The notes beneath the pieces were generated by a model. It was not told the DNA's origin. It saw only the letters and a program-made list of their open reading frames with translations, and searched no databases. Below are positions 20,041 through 30,809 of a DNA stretch of 64,000 nt, piece after piece. This DNA comes from Paramoeba atlantica. Taxonomy: Eukaryota; Discosea. Positions within the stretch are counted from its first letter, which is position 1; each line of letters opens with the position of its first letter. The stretch is taken from contig CDRNVI010000054.1 in NCBI GenBank assembly GCA_977017575.1, positions 372,001-436,000 on the forward strand, in the 5' to 3' direction. Position numbers and translations under genes: made by a program.

Positions 20041-20979
20041 TAAAAATTTATATTTATTAAAAAGACCTGCGCGAATGGCTTGTATTGCTTTCTTCTCTGT
20101 TATTATTTTTAGTGTTTCATGTTTGCGGCATGTTTTACATACAATTGCTAGTTTTGGGCTTAAAAATTTATATAGTTGCTTGTTTTCAAATATGCACCCC
20201 CTCCCCTATGGACCTTCATTGTTCATGTATTGGGTAAAAAAAATTATTTATTATCTCTTTAGCAGGTATCTCTGCAGCAAGACTGCATGAACAACAAATT
20301 TTGTGAAGGGAAAGAGTAGTTTCGCAAAGTAGGTCAAACAAACCAATATTAAAAAGGCAGATGTCACCCTGGAGGGAAACAAAGAAATAAGCTAAGGTAT
20401 CAGAAAGTTTATTTTTTACCCTTTCTCAGTGTTCCTACGTTTGTCCCCGTTTCCCCAGAAGGGAGCTGGGGCTTAAAAGTTGAGGTCGCGGAATGGAAGA
20501 ATTCAAAGTTTGAAATACACGGTGCTCAGACGGCGAGTACAAGTTTTCAAGTTCAACCCTCTCATAGCAATATTCATGGAGGCCTCACTCTAAGAGGCTA
20601 GGCTGACAACCAACTAAGCCCAGTACTCGGAGGACCGTCCCGGACCCTCCCCTCAGGGAACCAGCTCCCTTACCCGTCTTACACCTCTTGGGTAAGCCGT
20701 GTTGACGTACAATTTGTCAACGCAGCGTGTTGGTAACAGCATGTTGGTGCCGCCGTGGGCAAGCGGAAACTGGTAGAGGACGGCCTCGGGACAAATCTGT
20801 CTGAAGGGTCTGGCTTGCCAGTGACCGTCCGGAGCAATCCGGAATGATTTGGATTTGATTTTGGAGTGTTCCTACGTAGATCAACACCTTCGCGAGAGCC
20901 CCATCAATTACCTTAAATTTCACCCCATCTTATTTTACACGTTTCACTCTTTGCGAACTCCAGACACTTTACACGTCTT
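20041..20979. other. gene-free stretch with GC-richer island
   Basis: 20041-20440 is AT-rich. 20460-20920 is GC-richer, has several short self-complementary patches (for example GGGAACCAGCTCCC) and no convincing frame on either strand. It could be LINE-derived or a structured RNA; I could not match it to SRP, RNase P, U3, U4 or U6. Confidence 0.35.
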
Positions 20980-21987
20980 ATGCTGTTTTTTATGAAACGA
21001 CTTGCTGATTCCCGTCTTACTGCGCCCCTTCTCCTGGGTGTTGCTGCTACTACATTTCCTTTCTGGAATCTAGTGTACCGTACACTTTCTCACCGTCTCT
21101 CCATAACCCGAGCTTTTGGCTCTTCTCCCCCTCCCTCTCCCGCTCCTGTTTCCTCTTCATCCCCTACCCAGGCGTTAAATCCAAAACTTTACCAAAACTT
21201 CGCCATTGCTTCGATTCAACAAGAAAGTCCCGACACGAAACGATTTCGATTAGCGTTTCCTTTTCCCGACAAATGCAGTGGGCTTAAAGTGGCGAGTTGT
21301 ATCTGTTTGCGTTGTCCCAAAGAATTCAATAACGTGGAATCAAATCATACCGAGAAGAAACAATATGTGATACGGCCCTACACCCCCGTGAGTCCCCCAG
21401 AAACCGTTGGGTATCTTGATCTTGTCATCAAACACTATCCGACAGGACAAATGAGCTCTTATTTATTTAAACGGGAGCTCGGAGACACCGTTGAGGTCCA
21501 GGGACCGTTTCCGAAATTTGAATACCAAGCCAATCAGTGGGAAACCATCGGTATGATTGCCGGGGGTACCGGCATTACTCCAATGTTTCAGCTGTTAGAT
21601 GCCGTGGTGAAAAATCCAAAAGATACGACACAAATTCATCTGCTCTATACGTGTCACACGGAGCAGGATATGTTGCTCTATAAGGAGTTACGAGAGTGTG
21701 AAGAAAAGTCACAAAATCTCCATCTTCATCTCTCCGTGACAAAAGAGACGAAAGAAGAGGGGAAATGGAAAGGGCTGCGTGGTCGTGTGGATGCAGAGAA
21801 GATTCGAACGTACCTTCCCGGGCCGCAGCTCGGGGAAAAAGTAAAAATCTTTGTCTGCGGTCCTCCCGGGATGATGGAGGATGTGTGCGGGGGAAAGGAC
21901 GGGTCGGTGTTTCCCCCGGCCCAGGGTGGCCTTACGGGACATCTCCGCGATGTGGGATATACACAGGAGCAGGTGTTTAAATTTTGA
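20980..21987 (+). CDS. NADH-cytochrome b5 reductase, membrane-anchored
   Basis: This FAD enzyme passes electrons from NADH to cytochrome b5 or another one-electron acceptor. The N-terminus (residues 1-35) is basic then hydrophobic ('LTAPLLLGVAATTFPFWNL'), suiting a mitochondrial outer-membrane or ER anchor, followed by a Pro/Ser linker. The FAD motif 'RPYTPVS' is at about 131, 'GQMSSYLF' at 160, the NAD-binding 'GGTGITPM' at about 195 and 'CGPPGMM' at about 293; the chain ends in an aromatic residue as is usual. Length (335) is normal for Mcr1/CYB5R. A 5 kb gap-free single exon; ATG 20992 is an alternative start. Confidence 0.93.
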   Translation: MLFFMKRLADSRLTAPLLLGVAATTFPFWNLVYRTLSHRLSITRAFGSSPPPSPAPVSSSSPTQALNPKLYQNFAIASIQQESPDTKRFRLAFPFPDKCSGLKVASCICLRCPKEFNNVESNHTEKKQYVIRPYTPVSPPETVGYLDLVIKHYPTGQMSSYLFKRELGDTVEVQGPFPKFEYQANQWETIGMIAGGTGITPMFQLLDAVVKNPKDTTQIHLLYTCHTEQDMLLYKELRECEEKSQNLHLHLSVTKETKEEGKWKGLRGRVDAEKIRTYLPGPQLGEKVKIFVCGPPGMMEDVCGGKDGSVFPPAQGGLTGHLRDVGYTQEQVFKF

Positions 21988-22149
21988 AAAAAAAACGGCG
22001 TTAAAGTACCTGGTATTTAGAATGTCGTCGATGATTTTAAATGTGAATGCGTCGGAAGGCGTGGAGAAGGGAGGCAGAAGGAAATGGCAGGGAGGCCAAT
22101 GTTTTCGAGAAATTATTAATGTACACACGTAGAAAATGTACGTTGAAAT

Positions 22150-22265
22150 ACTGTATGTTCATGCACATACAGTCTCACATTTTAAAATAGTAGTTTTATA
22201 CCAGAAGAACGGAAAAACATTTAGAACCAGAACATTTTGTGTGGAATAGCACTATTATAGTGCTA
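22150..22265. terminator. two hairpins downstream of the reductase gene
   Basis: A 9 bp stem ACTGTATGT/ACATACAGT with a six-base loop (22150-22173) is followed by a near-perfect palindrome TAGCACTAT-T-ATAGTGCTA (22247-22265). They lie 160-280 bases after the stop codon. A role in 3'-end formation is only a guess; similar hairpin pairs follow the U2A' gene and lie near the right edge of the window. Confidence 0.35.
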
Positions 22266-22415
22266 CAGTCTATAAGAGCATTGACTCTATTACAGTGGCC
22301 AAGCTACCGAATTTACCCCGCTCCCACTTAATAAGAAGAAATGAAAACTTTCCTCCCACTTAATATTTGCACACTTTCTACATACGCATACATGTACAGT
22401 GGTGTTCAGCCTCTT

Positions 22416-22575
22416 TTACCCCTCCCCTACAGGTCTTGTATTTTGTCCGATTTTGGAAATATTTGGTATAACACCGTTTTTCGACCCAATCGTTCCGAAT
22501 CCGAGGTCCTTTTCACTCGAGCGACCCCCTACCCCCCTAGCCAGGTAGGGGTCAAAAAAGCTAATTGCGACTTTT
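22416..22575 (+). repeat. R-F repeat, copy 1
   Basis: Contains CGTTTTTCGACCCAATCGTT and neighbouring bases that recur exactly, on the opposite strand, around 46030-46140, followed directly by a 10 bp hairpin GACCCCCTACC/GGTAGGGGTC that recurs at 45541. Length and ends are not certain. No coding capacity. Confidence 0.65.
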
Positions 22576-22649
22576 TTCGGGGCATTTTTTCGAATTTTTC
22601 GGATGAAATGTACATAATGGGGCCAGATTGAACGAAATTTCCTCAATTT

Positions 22650-23733
22650 TCAAAAAAAATCCTAAAAGTAACTAAATCTCAATGAATTTCAAAGAAAATC
22701 AAAACTACGCACACAAGACGATTTCCGCACAAAACAATGCCACATCCAACAAAACAAGTACCACCGCGCTTCGCTCTTAAAACTGTAATGAACCATCTAA
22801 CACTGCAATTATACTACGTACGAAATTTCATTGTTTCTCCTTTGGTTAGTTTTCTGCAAGTTGACCTGAGCTTGAGAAGGCCTGATCCGATGCCAAACCC
22901 GCACCGAACCCGCGCCGAATTCGCACCGAACCCGCGACCCGCGGTCCCCCTAGTCTATAGAAAACGAAAAATGATTCCTAATTGCTTGTTCATACAGGGC
23001 AGTACCTGTAGAGATAATTAGGTCGAGCAGGGGTAAGCGCAATCAACGCTCCCTGCTGGACCTTTTCGCCTTCCGAGGCAACACAGGGAAAAGCGCGGGA
23101 TATCCTCCCCAGGAAAGCGAAAAGAGACGGCCTCATCGGGATAATATGTCCCGAGATGTTTCGTAAGCGCAGTGCGCCAGGAAAGATATACGGATTTGTG
23201 GGACGCGGATGATATTCCCATCGTACATGCTACAAATGACTTCCATGGTTCATGATACAACATGGTCAGGGCCATGGATGCATGCTGGCAAATGGAGTCA
23301 TGGTTCATGATGCATCATAGGCATCGGGGTCCCACAGAATCCGCCACGGCTGGTGAGCAAGGGAGGTGCATAGAACATCCTCTAGAACACGCATACAACG
23401 TGTTTGCTCGCCGTGTGGGAGACTTCCGGTATATGGAAGCCTCCTACGCGCAGAAGTACCGGTGTCGCCGGATAGTGAAGGCACGCCGCGTGGTCCCGTA
23501 GTAGGGTCCTGCAGCGCATGGGGACTCGGAACCGTGTTCCGAGCGGGGTGCTGGGAGATGAGGGAAGGGAGGCGCACATATTATTTGTATGATAATCGTG
23601 ACAATAAATCCCCTTTACGTAATCTTCTATCTCAAACCTTCTTTATTGCGCTCTCTCTCGCTCTCCCCCTTCCCCCTTTTTTAGTCCCTCATTCTCTTCG
23701 CCCCTCCCCCCCCTCTTCCATCCCGGCTTCTTC
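22650..23733. other. gene-free stretch with a decayed coding-like block
   Basis: 23018-23577 is GC-richer and has two abutting open frames on the - strand (containing 'ALTKHLGTYYPDEAVSFRF' and 'RRRLPYTGSLPHGEQTRCM') that I do not recognise. A CATGGTTCATGAT phrase is present twice, at 23244 and 23299. 23620-23733 is the pyrimidine-rich leader of the next gene. Confidence 0.3.
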
Positions 23734-25803
23734 ATGAAACTCCTCACCCGGCTCTCCCGTCGCACCCGCACCACCCTCTACCTCACCGCGGGTACCACCC
23801 TTACCACTCTACTTCTGCTCAACCACTACCCCGGTCTCTCCTCCCGCTCCTTCCCCCCCGTCCACACCCTACCGCCCTTTATCCATGAACACCCCCCCTC
23901 CAGAATGCAGAACGTAAAGCGACTCAGGGCATCGGGGTTGTCGGTCTCGGAATCTTCTCCTTCTGCTGCTGCAAATTCTTCTTCATCGAATTCTAATTCT
24001 GCTGCTTCTGCTGTTTCTGGTTCTAATTCCTCTAGTTCTGCCGCTTCTAATCCTTCTACTTCTTCGAACTCGAGATCTTCTTCTTCTAATAACAAACAAC
24101 AACAACAACAACCCCAACCCCTCGACCTCCTCATCATCGGCGGCGGTGCCACCGGGTGTGGCTGTGCCCTCGACGCCGCCCTCCGTGGTCTCCGCGTCGG
24201 TCTCGTCGAACAAGGCGATTTCGCCAGCGGGACCTCCGCGAAAAGCACAAAACTCATCCACGGGGGGGTGCGCTACCTCGAAAAAGCCCTGTTCGGGGCC
24301 GACCTCGGACAGTTCAAACTCGTCTACGAGGCGCTCCGGGAGCGGTCGATTTTAATCCACCAAGCCCCGCACCTGTGTCACCCCATCGCCACCCTCCTCC
24401 CCTGCTACGCCTGGTGGGAACTCCCGTGGTACTATTGCGGGCTCAAGTTCTACGACCTCGTGGCCGCGTGCAGTCTCGGCACGCTGCAAACGAGCACCGG
24501 TCTAACCGCGGGCGCCTCCAAGGAGCGTTTCCCCACACTACGGGGGAGCGGACCGGGGGGGAGGAAACTCTCTGGGTCCATTGTGTACTATGATGGGCAA
24601 ATGGACGATGCCCGGGTGAACGTGTCGCTGGCACTGTCCGCGAGTTGTCACGGCGCGGCGGTGGCGAACTACACCCAGGTGGTGTCGTTGATTCAAGACG
24701 GGGAGAAGACGCGTACGGCGACCGGGGTGGTGGTCCGGGATGAGCTCACGGGGGAGGAGTACCCGATTCGCGCAAAAGCGATTGTGAATGCAACGGGGCC
24801 CTTTACGGATTTAATTCGTAAAATGGGGGAAGCGAGTGCCCCGGAGATTAGTATCCCGGCGGCGGGGGTCCATGTGACGTTGCCGGGGTTTTATACCCCA
24901 GAGAGTACGGTGCTGATTGTGCCGAAAACAGCGGATGGTCGTGTGGTGTTTCTTGTGCCATGGCTTGGGGCCACCATTGCGGGAACCACCGATGAGGTTG
25001 TGCCCCTCTCTCGAGAACCTCGAGGGAAGGAATCGGATGTGCAGTTTATTCTCAACACCCTGAAGGATTATATTGGGATTGAAATGAAGCGTAGTGATGT
25101 AAAAAGTGTGTGGTGCGGGATCCGTCCACTGGCTAAAGATCCAAATGCTGCCATGAAAAACGGTGCCTCCGCGAGTGTCCTCCGGGAGCATTCTGTTTTT
25201 CTAAGCCCCGCCGATGGGGTGGTGAGTGTGACCGGGGGAAAATGGACCACGTACCGAAAAATGGCACAAGACACGATCGATTTTGTTTTGAAACATAAGC
25301 CTGAGATTAGGGAAATAGAGGGAGGATCCGGCGGAGGAAAAGCGATGGCAAAACACAAAATAAAGCCGTGTGTCACGGAAAATATTCAACTCATTGGTGC
25401 ACGGCGGTATGGCAAGGAGTTGCTGCCACAACTTGCTCAGGACTACGCAAATGTGTTTTCCTATGCCTCTGCTGGGCGGCTGTGTGAAGCCTACGGGGAC
25501 CGGGCAGCTCTGGTCGCGGAGATTGCGAAAAGCGAGGATCAGGGTCGGGAGATCGTATCCGGGTTTCCGTTCATCGAGGCCGAGGTAACGTATTGTGCCA
25601 CGATGGAGTACGCCGAGCGGGCGGTTGATTTCCTCGCCCGACGCACCCGGTTGGCATTTCTCGATGTCACGCGTGCAAAGGAGGCGGTGCCCCGCGTGGT
25701 GGAACTCATGGGGGAGGTGAAGGGGTGGGGAACGATACGGCGGGCGGTGGAGACGGCTGAGGCGTATCGGTATCTTGACACGTTTACGGCAGAGTCCGTG
25801 TAA
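23734..25803 (+). CDS. GPD2: mitochondrial FAD-dependent glycerol-3-phosphate dehydrogenase
   Basis: The enzyme oxidises glycerol 3-phosphate to dihydroxyacetone phosphate on the outer face of the inner mitochondrial membrane and feeds electrons to ubiquinone. Residues 1-36 are basic then hydrophobic (presequence plus anchor). Residues 70-128 are a Ser/Asn/Gln low-complexity linker. The FAD motif 'LLIIGGGATGCGCALDAA' starts at about 131, followed by 'GTSAKSTKLIHGGVRYLE', a family signature. The DAO core runs to about 540 ('AIVNATGPFTD', 'SVTGGKWTTYRKMA'), and a helical C-terminal domain follows. Length 689 is slightly long because of the linker. No EF-hands, unlike animal GPD2. It starts after a long C/T-rich leader. 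Confidence 0.95.
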   Translation: MKLLTRLSRRTRTTLYLTAGTTLTTLLLLNHYPGLSSRSFPPVHTLPPFIHEHPPSRMQNVKRLRASGLSVSESSPSAAANSSSSNSNSAASAVSGSNSSSSAASNPSTSSNSRSSSSNNKQQQQQPQPLDLLIIGGGATGCGCALDAALRGLRVGLVEQGDFASGTSAKSTKLIHGGVRYLEKALFGADLGQFKLVYEALRERSILIHQAPHLCHPIATLLPCYAWWELPWYYCGLKFYDLVAACSLGTLQTSTGLTAGASKERFPTLRGSGPGGRKLSGSIVYYDGQMDDARVNVSLALSASCHGAAVANYTQVVSLIQDGEKTRTATGVVVRDELTGEEYPIRAKAIVNATGPFTDLIRKMGEASAPEISIPAAGVHVTLPGFYTPESTVLIVPKTADGRVVFLVPWLGATIAGTTDEVVPLSREPRGKESDVQFILNTLKDYIGIEMKRSDVKSVWCGIRPLAKDPNAAMKNGASASVLREHSVFLSPADGVVSVTGGKWTTYRKMAQDTIDFVLKHKPEIREIEGGSGGGKAMAKHKIKPCVTENIQLIGARRYGKELLPQLAQDYANVFSYASAGRLCEAYGDRAALVAEIAKSEDQGREIVSGFPFIEAEVTYCATMEYAERAVDFLARRTRLAFLDVTRAKEAVPRVVELMGEVKGWGTIRRAVETAEAYRYLDTFTAESV

Positions 25804-26582
25804 GGGGGAGAGGGAGCGTTTATTTTGTTTTACGTGCGTTTGCACCATTTAAAGTCAACCAAAGCAATGTTGAGATAGGGAGGCATACAGTATTACGATC
25901 CGAAGAAAATACAAAGTCGGGAGTAGAGAACTGTGAACCCAGAACCTGAACGAAGTGTAGCTCTAATTATTTTTTTAATGAATCGTGTTTTTTCCTTCTG
26001 TAATATGACGACTTATGGATAAACTTGATCCCGAATTCAGACCCCATTCCTTAATCCCATCCTAGCAATGTTCTCAGGATGCCTAATAAATGATTTAAGT
26101 TAAAGACTTTTGCTAATTGTGATCCTCGGGCGTATCCCCGTGCAGCGTACCCATGTAACATTGCGGTGGTGGTGTGACTACCGCTCTACCCTCGACTATT
26201 GAAAGTGACCATTGAAGTGAACAAAAACAGTGAAAAAAACATTTCACAGATTGATATGACCAAACTGTTTTTTAGAATCCAGGCATAAAGGAGCGACAGA
26301 GAAACGAAGCAAGAAATGTAAGAATGGCCTCTTTCTCCCACTTCTGTAAAATTGTACGATCTTGTGATAGTGTGGAAAGAATCTCACCCCAGGAGAATTT
26401 CACCCAGTAGGAACCCCAGGAGTCGGCTGCATTTTCTTTAGTATGAATACTCCTCCCCCCATTAATAATTATTACGGTGATTGTTTAACTACCGCTCTAC
26501 CCTCGATTATTGAAGAAAAAGTGAACCAAAACAAAGAAAATATACAGAGCAACACAGTAGTAAAATAGAGGAAAAAAATATA
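25804..26582. repeat. spacer carrying two R-G repeats
   Basis: Gene-free. A ~80 bp repeat with the core CCGCTCTACCCTCGATTATTG appears at 26160-26240 and 26470-26547, both on +, and again at 32700-32775. The second copy ends 36 bases before the LINE target-site duplication. Nature unknown. Confidence 0.6.
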
Positions 26583-29500
26583 AAAAGAGGCCTCAAAGAC
26601 GTTCCTTTCCGATGCCGACGCCAGTGGGCTACGGTCCTAACAGCCACCGTCGCAACAGCCGAGAGGGAGAACACCGTCGCTGCATGGACACGACTAGCGA
26701 TGCTTCCGAAATGTGTCCTTCCAGCCCCGCATAGAAGAGGACGAAAGGGAAATAGCTCGTACGCCTCCCACGTGCGGAAATGTCTGGATCGCTGGGAAGC
26801 ACACGAATATTCAGCCCTGTGGAAAGAAGCTGTACTTGAACACCAGAAGAAGAGGAAGCAACGATCCGGAGCAGGTACACTACTGGATGAGGAAAAGAAA
26901 GCGATTCGCTCCGAACTACTGGTCCGTCAAGGAGAAGTTTCTCGAGGAATAGCTGCACTCACTTCGGCGCCAATGGCACCCGACAATGAGGAGACATATA
27001 ACAAACTAGTCACCAAGCACCCGAGCCGGCTGTTCGGTCCACTACGCCAAAGCGCACCGTCCTCCAACGAAATCATTTCCTTGACTGTCAATGAGGATGA
27101 TGTACGAAAGGCGATCCAAAGCTTTAACAGGGGCTCCTCAGGTGGAACCATGGCGCTACGAGCGGAACACATGCAAGCGGCATTATTCGCTGGAACTGAC
27201 ACGGATGTTCATCCCCTCGAGAGTCTCACAAAGCTTGCCAATCACCTACTCGCCGGTAAGGCTCCAGTTGAAGCACAACAATATTACGCAGGGGCTCGAT
27301 TGTGTGCATTGCAGAAAGGGCAAAATGATGTAAGACCTATCGCAGCAGGGGAAACGTTGCGCCGCATGGTCAGCAAGGCTGCCTGCTCTGTTGTAAAGTC
27401 CAAAGCTAGCACACTTTTCCAAGGACGTCAATATGGTGTGGCAACGGCATCTGGCTCCGAAAGGGTTATCCACCTCTGCCGCCAAGTGGTGGAGTCCACA
27501 AAGAATGACCCAGAATTTGTCTTATGCAAGGTGGACCTTCGTAACGCATTCAATACGGTTTCCAGGGCGGCGTTCATATCCCTATCAGAAAAGCACTTCC
27601 CCGAGTTGACTCCTTGGATAAATTGGTGCTACGCCACCGATAGCGCACTCACATATGGTTCTCAAACAGTTGCCTCCACCGAAGGAGTTCAACAGGGGGA
27701 CCCTTTAGGGCCCCTCCTTTTCTCCATGGTTCTGCGAGAGATTACTGAACTGATCGAGAATGAAGTGCCCAGCGGACTCCTCTTGCACCTTTGGTATCTC
27801 GATGACGGTGTTTTAGCTGGAAAATCCGACAGCGTACGGAGGGCGTTGGATGCTATAGCATGTGCGGGACCTCAGTGGGGGCTCCATCTTAATGCGAGTA
27901 AATGCGAGATAATATCTCATCCGGTATCCTCGCGTTGCACGGACTCATTCACTACCATCCCAGCCAGAATGAAAAATCACGAAGGAAACTTTAGCATTTT
28001 GGGTAGCCCAGTAGGGTCAGAAGAGTTCTGTATTGAATACCTACGTGAGTTTGCGATCGAACCTGCGGAAGCAACTCTAAAGGCGATAGGCATACTAGAA
28101 GACCCACAGGTAGCCCTCACGCTAATTCGCCACTGCGCTGGCTTTTGCCAATTAGTCTACTCCCTCCGCACAACGCCACCAAAATACATGGTAGACCTCT
28201 GTCAGAGGCTTGATAACGCCGTGCTCCGCGCTACGGAGCTTATACTCTGTCCTCTAGACGCCCCGGCACGAGCACAAATCCAACGCGACAAGAGACACGG
28301 TGGTTTTGGCCTAAGATCCTCCGTTACACATTCATCTGCAGCTTATGTCTCTTCAGCAGCCTTTGCGGGTTCTCAAGATGACTGGGCACCGTCCGAGGCG
28401 AAATGGTTTTCCGAGGCATTGGAGCGTGTTAACCGCCAGGCGGGAAAGACTTTGGTGGATTCGACAACCGGCAAAATACAGGAGGCACTAATCCACAAAG
28501 ATTATAACGCATCAACCAACCCTCTCAATGCACACCATGATCACAGCCTAGATGCCGGGATGAATGAAAAGCTGATTATCCCGCGACAGAAACACCTTTG
28601 TCGCGAGACAGGCGACCGGGAATTTTCTTCAGCATATGAGGCAGCAGACTTCAACACACGCGCACGTTTGATTTCGCAAACTGGCAGAGGGGCCGCGAGT
28701 TGGGCATTCGTTATTCCCTCCAAGGAGAGAGGATACTCTTACGCTCCTACTGAGTTTCGCGCCTTGTCCCGCTGGTGGTTGGGAGCAGACATTTACCCCA
28801 GAACGCGGCCCTGTCCTATGGGGAGGTGTCAGCAACCGTTGGGACCAAAAGGCGACCATGCCGTGTCCTGTAAGTGTGGACATGGCATCATGACGCGCCA
28901 CAACGCGCTGGCGTGTCAATTTGTCGATTTCTGCAGTAAGGCGCACCTCGCCCCCCAACGGGAGGTAAGTCTTGGCAATCGCGGTCCCGCTGGAGCGCCC
29001 ACGAGGCCTGGTGATGTCGTTTTGCCCAGCATTGGCTTAGGCAAGTCTCTGGTGCTTGATTTCGCCGTTACCCACGTTCAGCAACCCAAATACGCGGACC
29101 TCGTCCGTAACGCTAACGGGGTGACGGCGGGATCATTCGCCGAGAGCTATGCCACAAGCCATAAGCAGGTGCAGCGACGGGACGCCGAGACTGCTGGGCA
29201 CGACTTCGCGGCCATGGTCGTAGGCTCCTATGGCTCGTGGTCCGACAGCGCCCTCGCTGTGCTTAAGAAGGTTGGAGCGTGGCGCTCTGCTGCGTCCCAA
29301 GGGACGATGGACAGGGGAACGGCGACGGCAAATCTCATCCGTGACTTGAATGTCACTTTAATGCGAGCTCAGGCTCCTATGATGGTGGCGCGGATGGCAG
29401 AAGATGACCCGGATCCACCTCTGCTCCTGAATTAGAGGGTGATGCATTTTTTTTCTTTATCTTTTCTTTGGTTTGGTTTCGTCAAATAGAGTGATTTGTT

Positions 29501-29621
29501 GTAGATTGATTTATAGAGATAAATTTGATTTGGTTTGGTTTTGTCAAATAGAGTGAAAAAAAAAAATTTATTATGTAGCCCATGCCGCTTTCAAGAGAGT
29601 CAAAAAAAAAAAGAGGCCTCA
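26583..29621 (+). mobile_element. 5'-truncated LINE with 14 bp target-site duplication
   Basis: AAAAAGAGGCCTCA occurs at 26583-26596 and again at 29608-29621, directly bracketing the element, which I read as its target-site duplication. The coding frame begins in mid-protein right at the left junction, as expected of 5' truncation during reverse transcription. The 3' region after the stop has two GTCAAATAGAGTGA units and ends in an A-rich stretch. Perfect duplication and an unbroken frame indicate a young insertion. It landed next to a mariner relic. Confidence 0.8.
26598..29435 (+). CDS. LINE reverse transcriptase with restriction-like endonuclease
   Basis: The frame is open from the left insertion junction; its first ATG is at 26700, but family-like sequence ('WATVLTATVATAERENTV') precedes it. 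Counting from that ATG: reverse transcriptase motifs 'KVDLRNAFNTVS' (about 276), 'GVQQGDPLGPLLF' (about 329) and the catalytic 'WYLDDGVLAG' (about 365); a C-x4-C-x7-H-x4-C knuckle ('CPMGRCQQPLGPKGDH', about 704); then 'RPGDVVLP' and 'SLVLDFAVTH' (about 768-790), which fit a restriction-like endonuclease as in R2- and NeSL-type elements. No apurinic endonuclease is seen. At 911 residues with no break, the visible part may be functional, but the N-terminus is missing. Confidence 0.88.
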   Translation, partial: DVPFRCRRQWATVLTATVATAERENTVAAWTRLAMLPKCVLPAPHRRGRKGNSSYASHVRKCLDRWEAHEYSALWKEAVLEHQKKRKQRSGAGTLLDEEKKAIRSELLVRQGEVSRGIAALTSAPMAPDNEETYNKLVTKHPSRLFGPLRQSAPSSNEIISLTVNEDDVRKAIQSFNRGSSGGTMALRAEHMQAALFAGTDTDVHPLESLTKLANHLLAGKAPVEAQQYYAGARLCALQKGQNDVRPIAAGETLRRMVSKAACSVVKSKASTLFQGRQYGVATASGSERVIHLCRQVVESTKNDPEFVLCKVDLRNAFNTVSRAAFISLSEKHFPELTPWINWCYATDSALTYGSQTVASTEGVQQGDPLGPLLFSMVLREITELIENEVPSGLLLHLWYLDDGVLAGKSDSVRRALDAIACAGPQWGLHLNASKCEIISHPVSSRCTDSFTTIPARMKNHEGNFSILGSPVGSEEFCIEYLREFAIEPAEATLKAIGILEDPQVALTLIRHCAGFCQLVYSLRTTPPKYMVDLCQRLDNAVLRATELILCPLDAPARAQIQRDKRHGGFGLRSSVTHSSAAYVSSAAFAGSQDDWAPSEAKWFSEALERVNRQAGKTLVDSTTGKIQEALIHKDYNASTNPLNAHHDHSLDAGMNEKLIIPRQKHLCRETGDREFSSAYEAADFNTRARLISQTGRGAASWAFVIPSKERGYSYAPTEFRALSRWWLGADIYPRTRPCPMGRCQQPLGPKGDHAVSCKCGHGIMTRHNALACQFVDFCSKAHLAPQREVSLGNRGPAGAPTRPGDVVLPSIGLGKSLVLDFAVTHVQQPKYADLVRNANGVTAGSFAESYATSHKQVQRRDAETAGHDFAAMVVGSYGSWSDSALAVLKKVGAWRSAASQGTMDRGTATANLIRDLNVTLMRAQAPMMVARMAEDDPDPPLLLN

Positions 29622-29639
29622 GTGTTCAAAAACAAAAAA

Positions 29640-30100
29640 AAAATAGAAAAAATGTGTGTGTCTCGTCCCCTACCGCAAATGGACTTCTCATCGCACAAAA
29701 CAATTACCTTATACCCCTCAGTAATAGAACCCCGAGTAACGGAGATTGGGCCTTTTTTAGGCTGTCCCCCAGTAAAATGTATTCGGGAGGGTGGTTGGAG
29801 GGGGAAGGCGCTGTTTGGGCGGGATGAGGGGGCGAGGGGTGAGGGGGTGAGAGGGCGGAGCGAATGTCGTAGTTGCTGGATTGGCTGGACAGAAAATCAA
29901 CCCGCTCTTGAACAAAAGAGGCCTTTGTCCACCAAAAAAGCATACCCCCCAGTAACAAGGATTAGGCCATTTTGGTCTAAAATTGATTCTATTACTAGAG
30001 GGGGAGGTATACGGTAATCTCAGTTGGGTATCTGACCAAGTGAAATCCCTTCTTGTGTTGATCGGTCAGTGCATGCTTTCTTTTTAAAGTTCGCATAATC
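29640..30100 (-). mobile_element. mariner transposase relic split by R-B
   Basis: 29670-29704 and 30017-30075 match two adjacent parts of the reverse-strand transposase seen at 32436-32515 (CGTCCCCTACCGCA, GGACTTCTCATCGC, CTCAGTTGGGTATCTGA). On the - strand the second part reads 'ALTDQHKK', as in other copies. Only about 150 bases of transposase remain and there is at least one frame change. Confidence 0.65.
29707..30014 (+). mobile_element. R-B MITE inserted in mariner relic
   Basis: The 308 bp element is bracketed by TA at 29705 and 30015. The sequence on each side joins to restore the mariner transposase sequence known from 32460-32490, so the borders and TA duplication are well supported. 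Ends are CCTTATACCCCTCAGTAAT and the complement of CCGTATACCTCCCCC. Confidence 0.88.
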
Positions 30101-30809
30101 AATGGCATTTTCATCTGTGGCATTTCTTGACGTTTACCAAAGTTGTTATTGAGCACTTAAACCCAAGAACAAGCACAACACTATGGAGTGCACACCTGGA
30201 AGCGTGCGTTAGTAATTCGAATGTACTTATATGTTATAGGCGAATTAAGTTATAGTGGAAACTATAGTATTATAGGAACATATCCAAAACGAAAACAACG
30301 GAACGTGCGGCGCGAAACTTTTGATATCCCAGTCGTAAGTTATAGGATGTGTGGAGGCAGGGGGGTGAAAGGATATGCTCAGTAAATAGGGGTCCAATAT
30401 TTCGCTATGATTTTGTTATGAGGGTTGAGGAATTCACGGGTGTTATTAAATAGGCAGCATTATATAGATTGAGTGAACACGTTTTCTATGTACTGTTACA
30501 TTACATGAGAATTAAGTTCTCAATCCCATGCGGGATAACATTGCACGCCTTAGTGGGTCGATTCCGAAGGGCACTGTCCCGAAATCAGCTTATTGGGAGT
30601 TCCCTCGTTCATGGGCTCAAAGTTAATGAGTTTGTGGTTCTCTAGACTCTACTCCTTAATAAAAGTTGTTTTTTCGATCACGAATCATCTTTTCTTTTCT
30701 CCTCACGAATCAACTTTTCCTCCTTTCTTTTTATTCTCTTTTATCCCTTTTTTGTCTTTGCATTTAATATTTATATTGCCCTCACTATTTACACGAATGC
30801 TTTCATGTA
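30101..30809. other. gene-free AT-rich spacer
   Basis: No supported gene. The last 150 bases are pyrimidine-rich. Confidence 0.4.

Noticed and set aside
20460-20920. Structured RNA such as RNase P, MRP or SRP RNA
   Set aside because: Diagnostic conserved boxes of these RNAs were not found.
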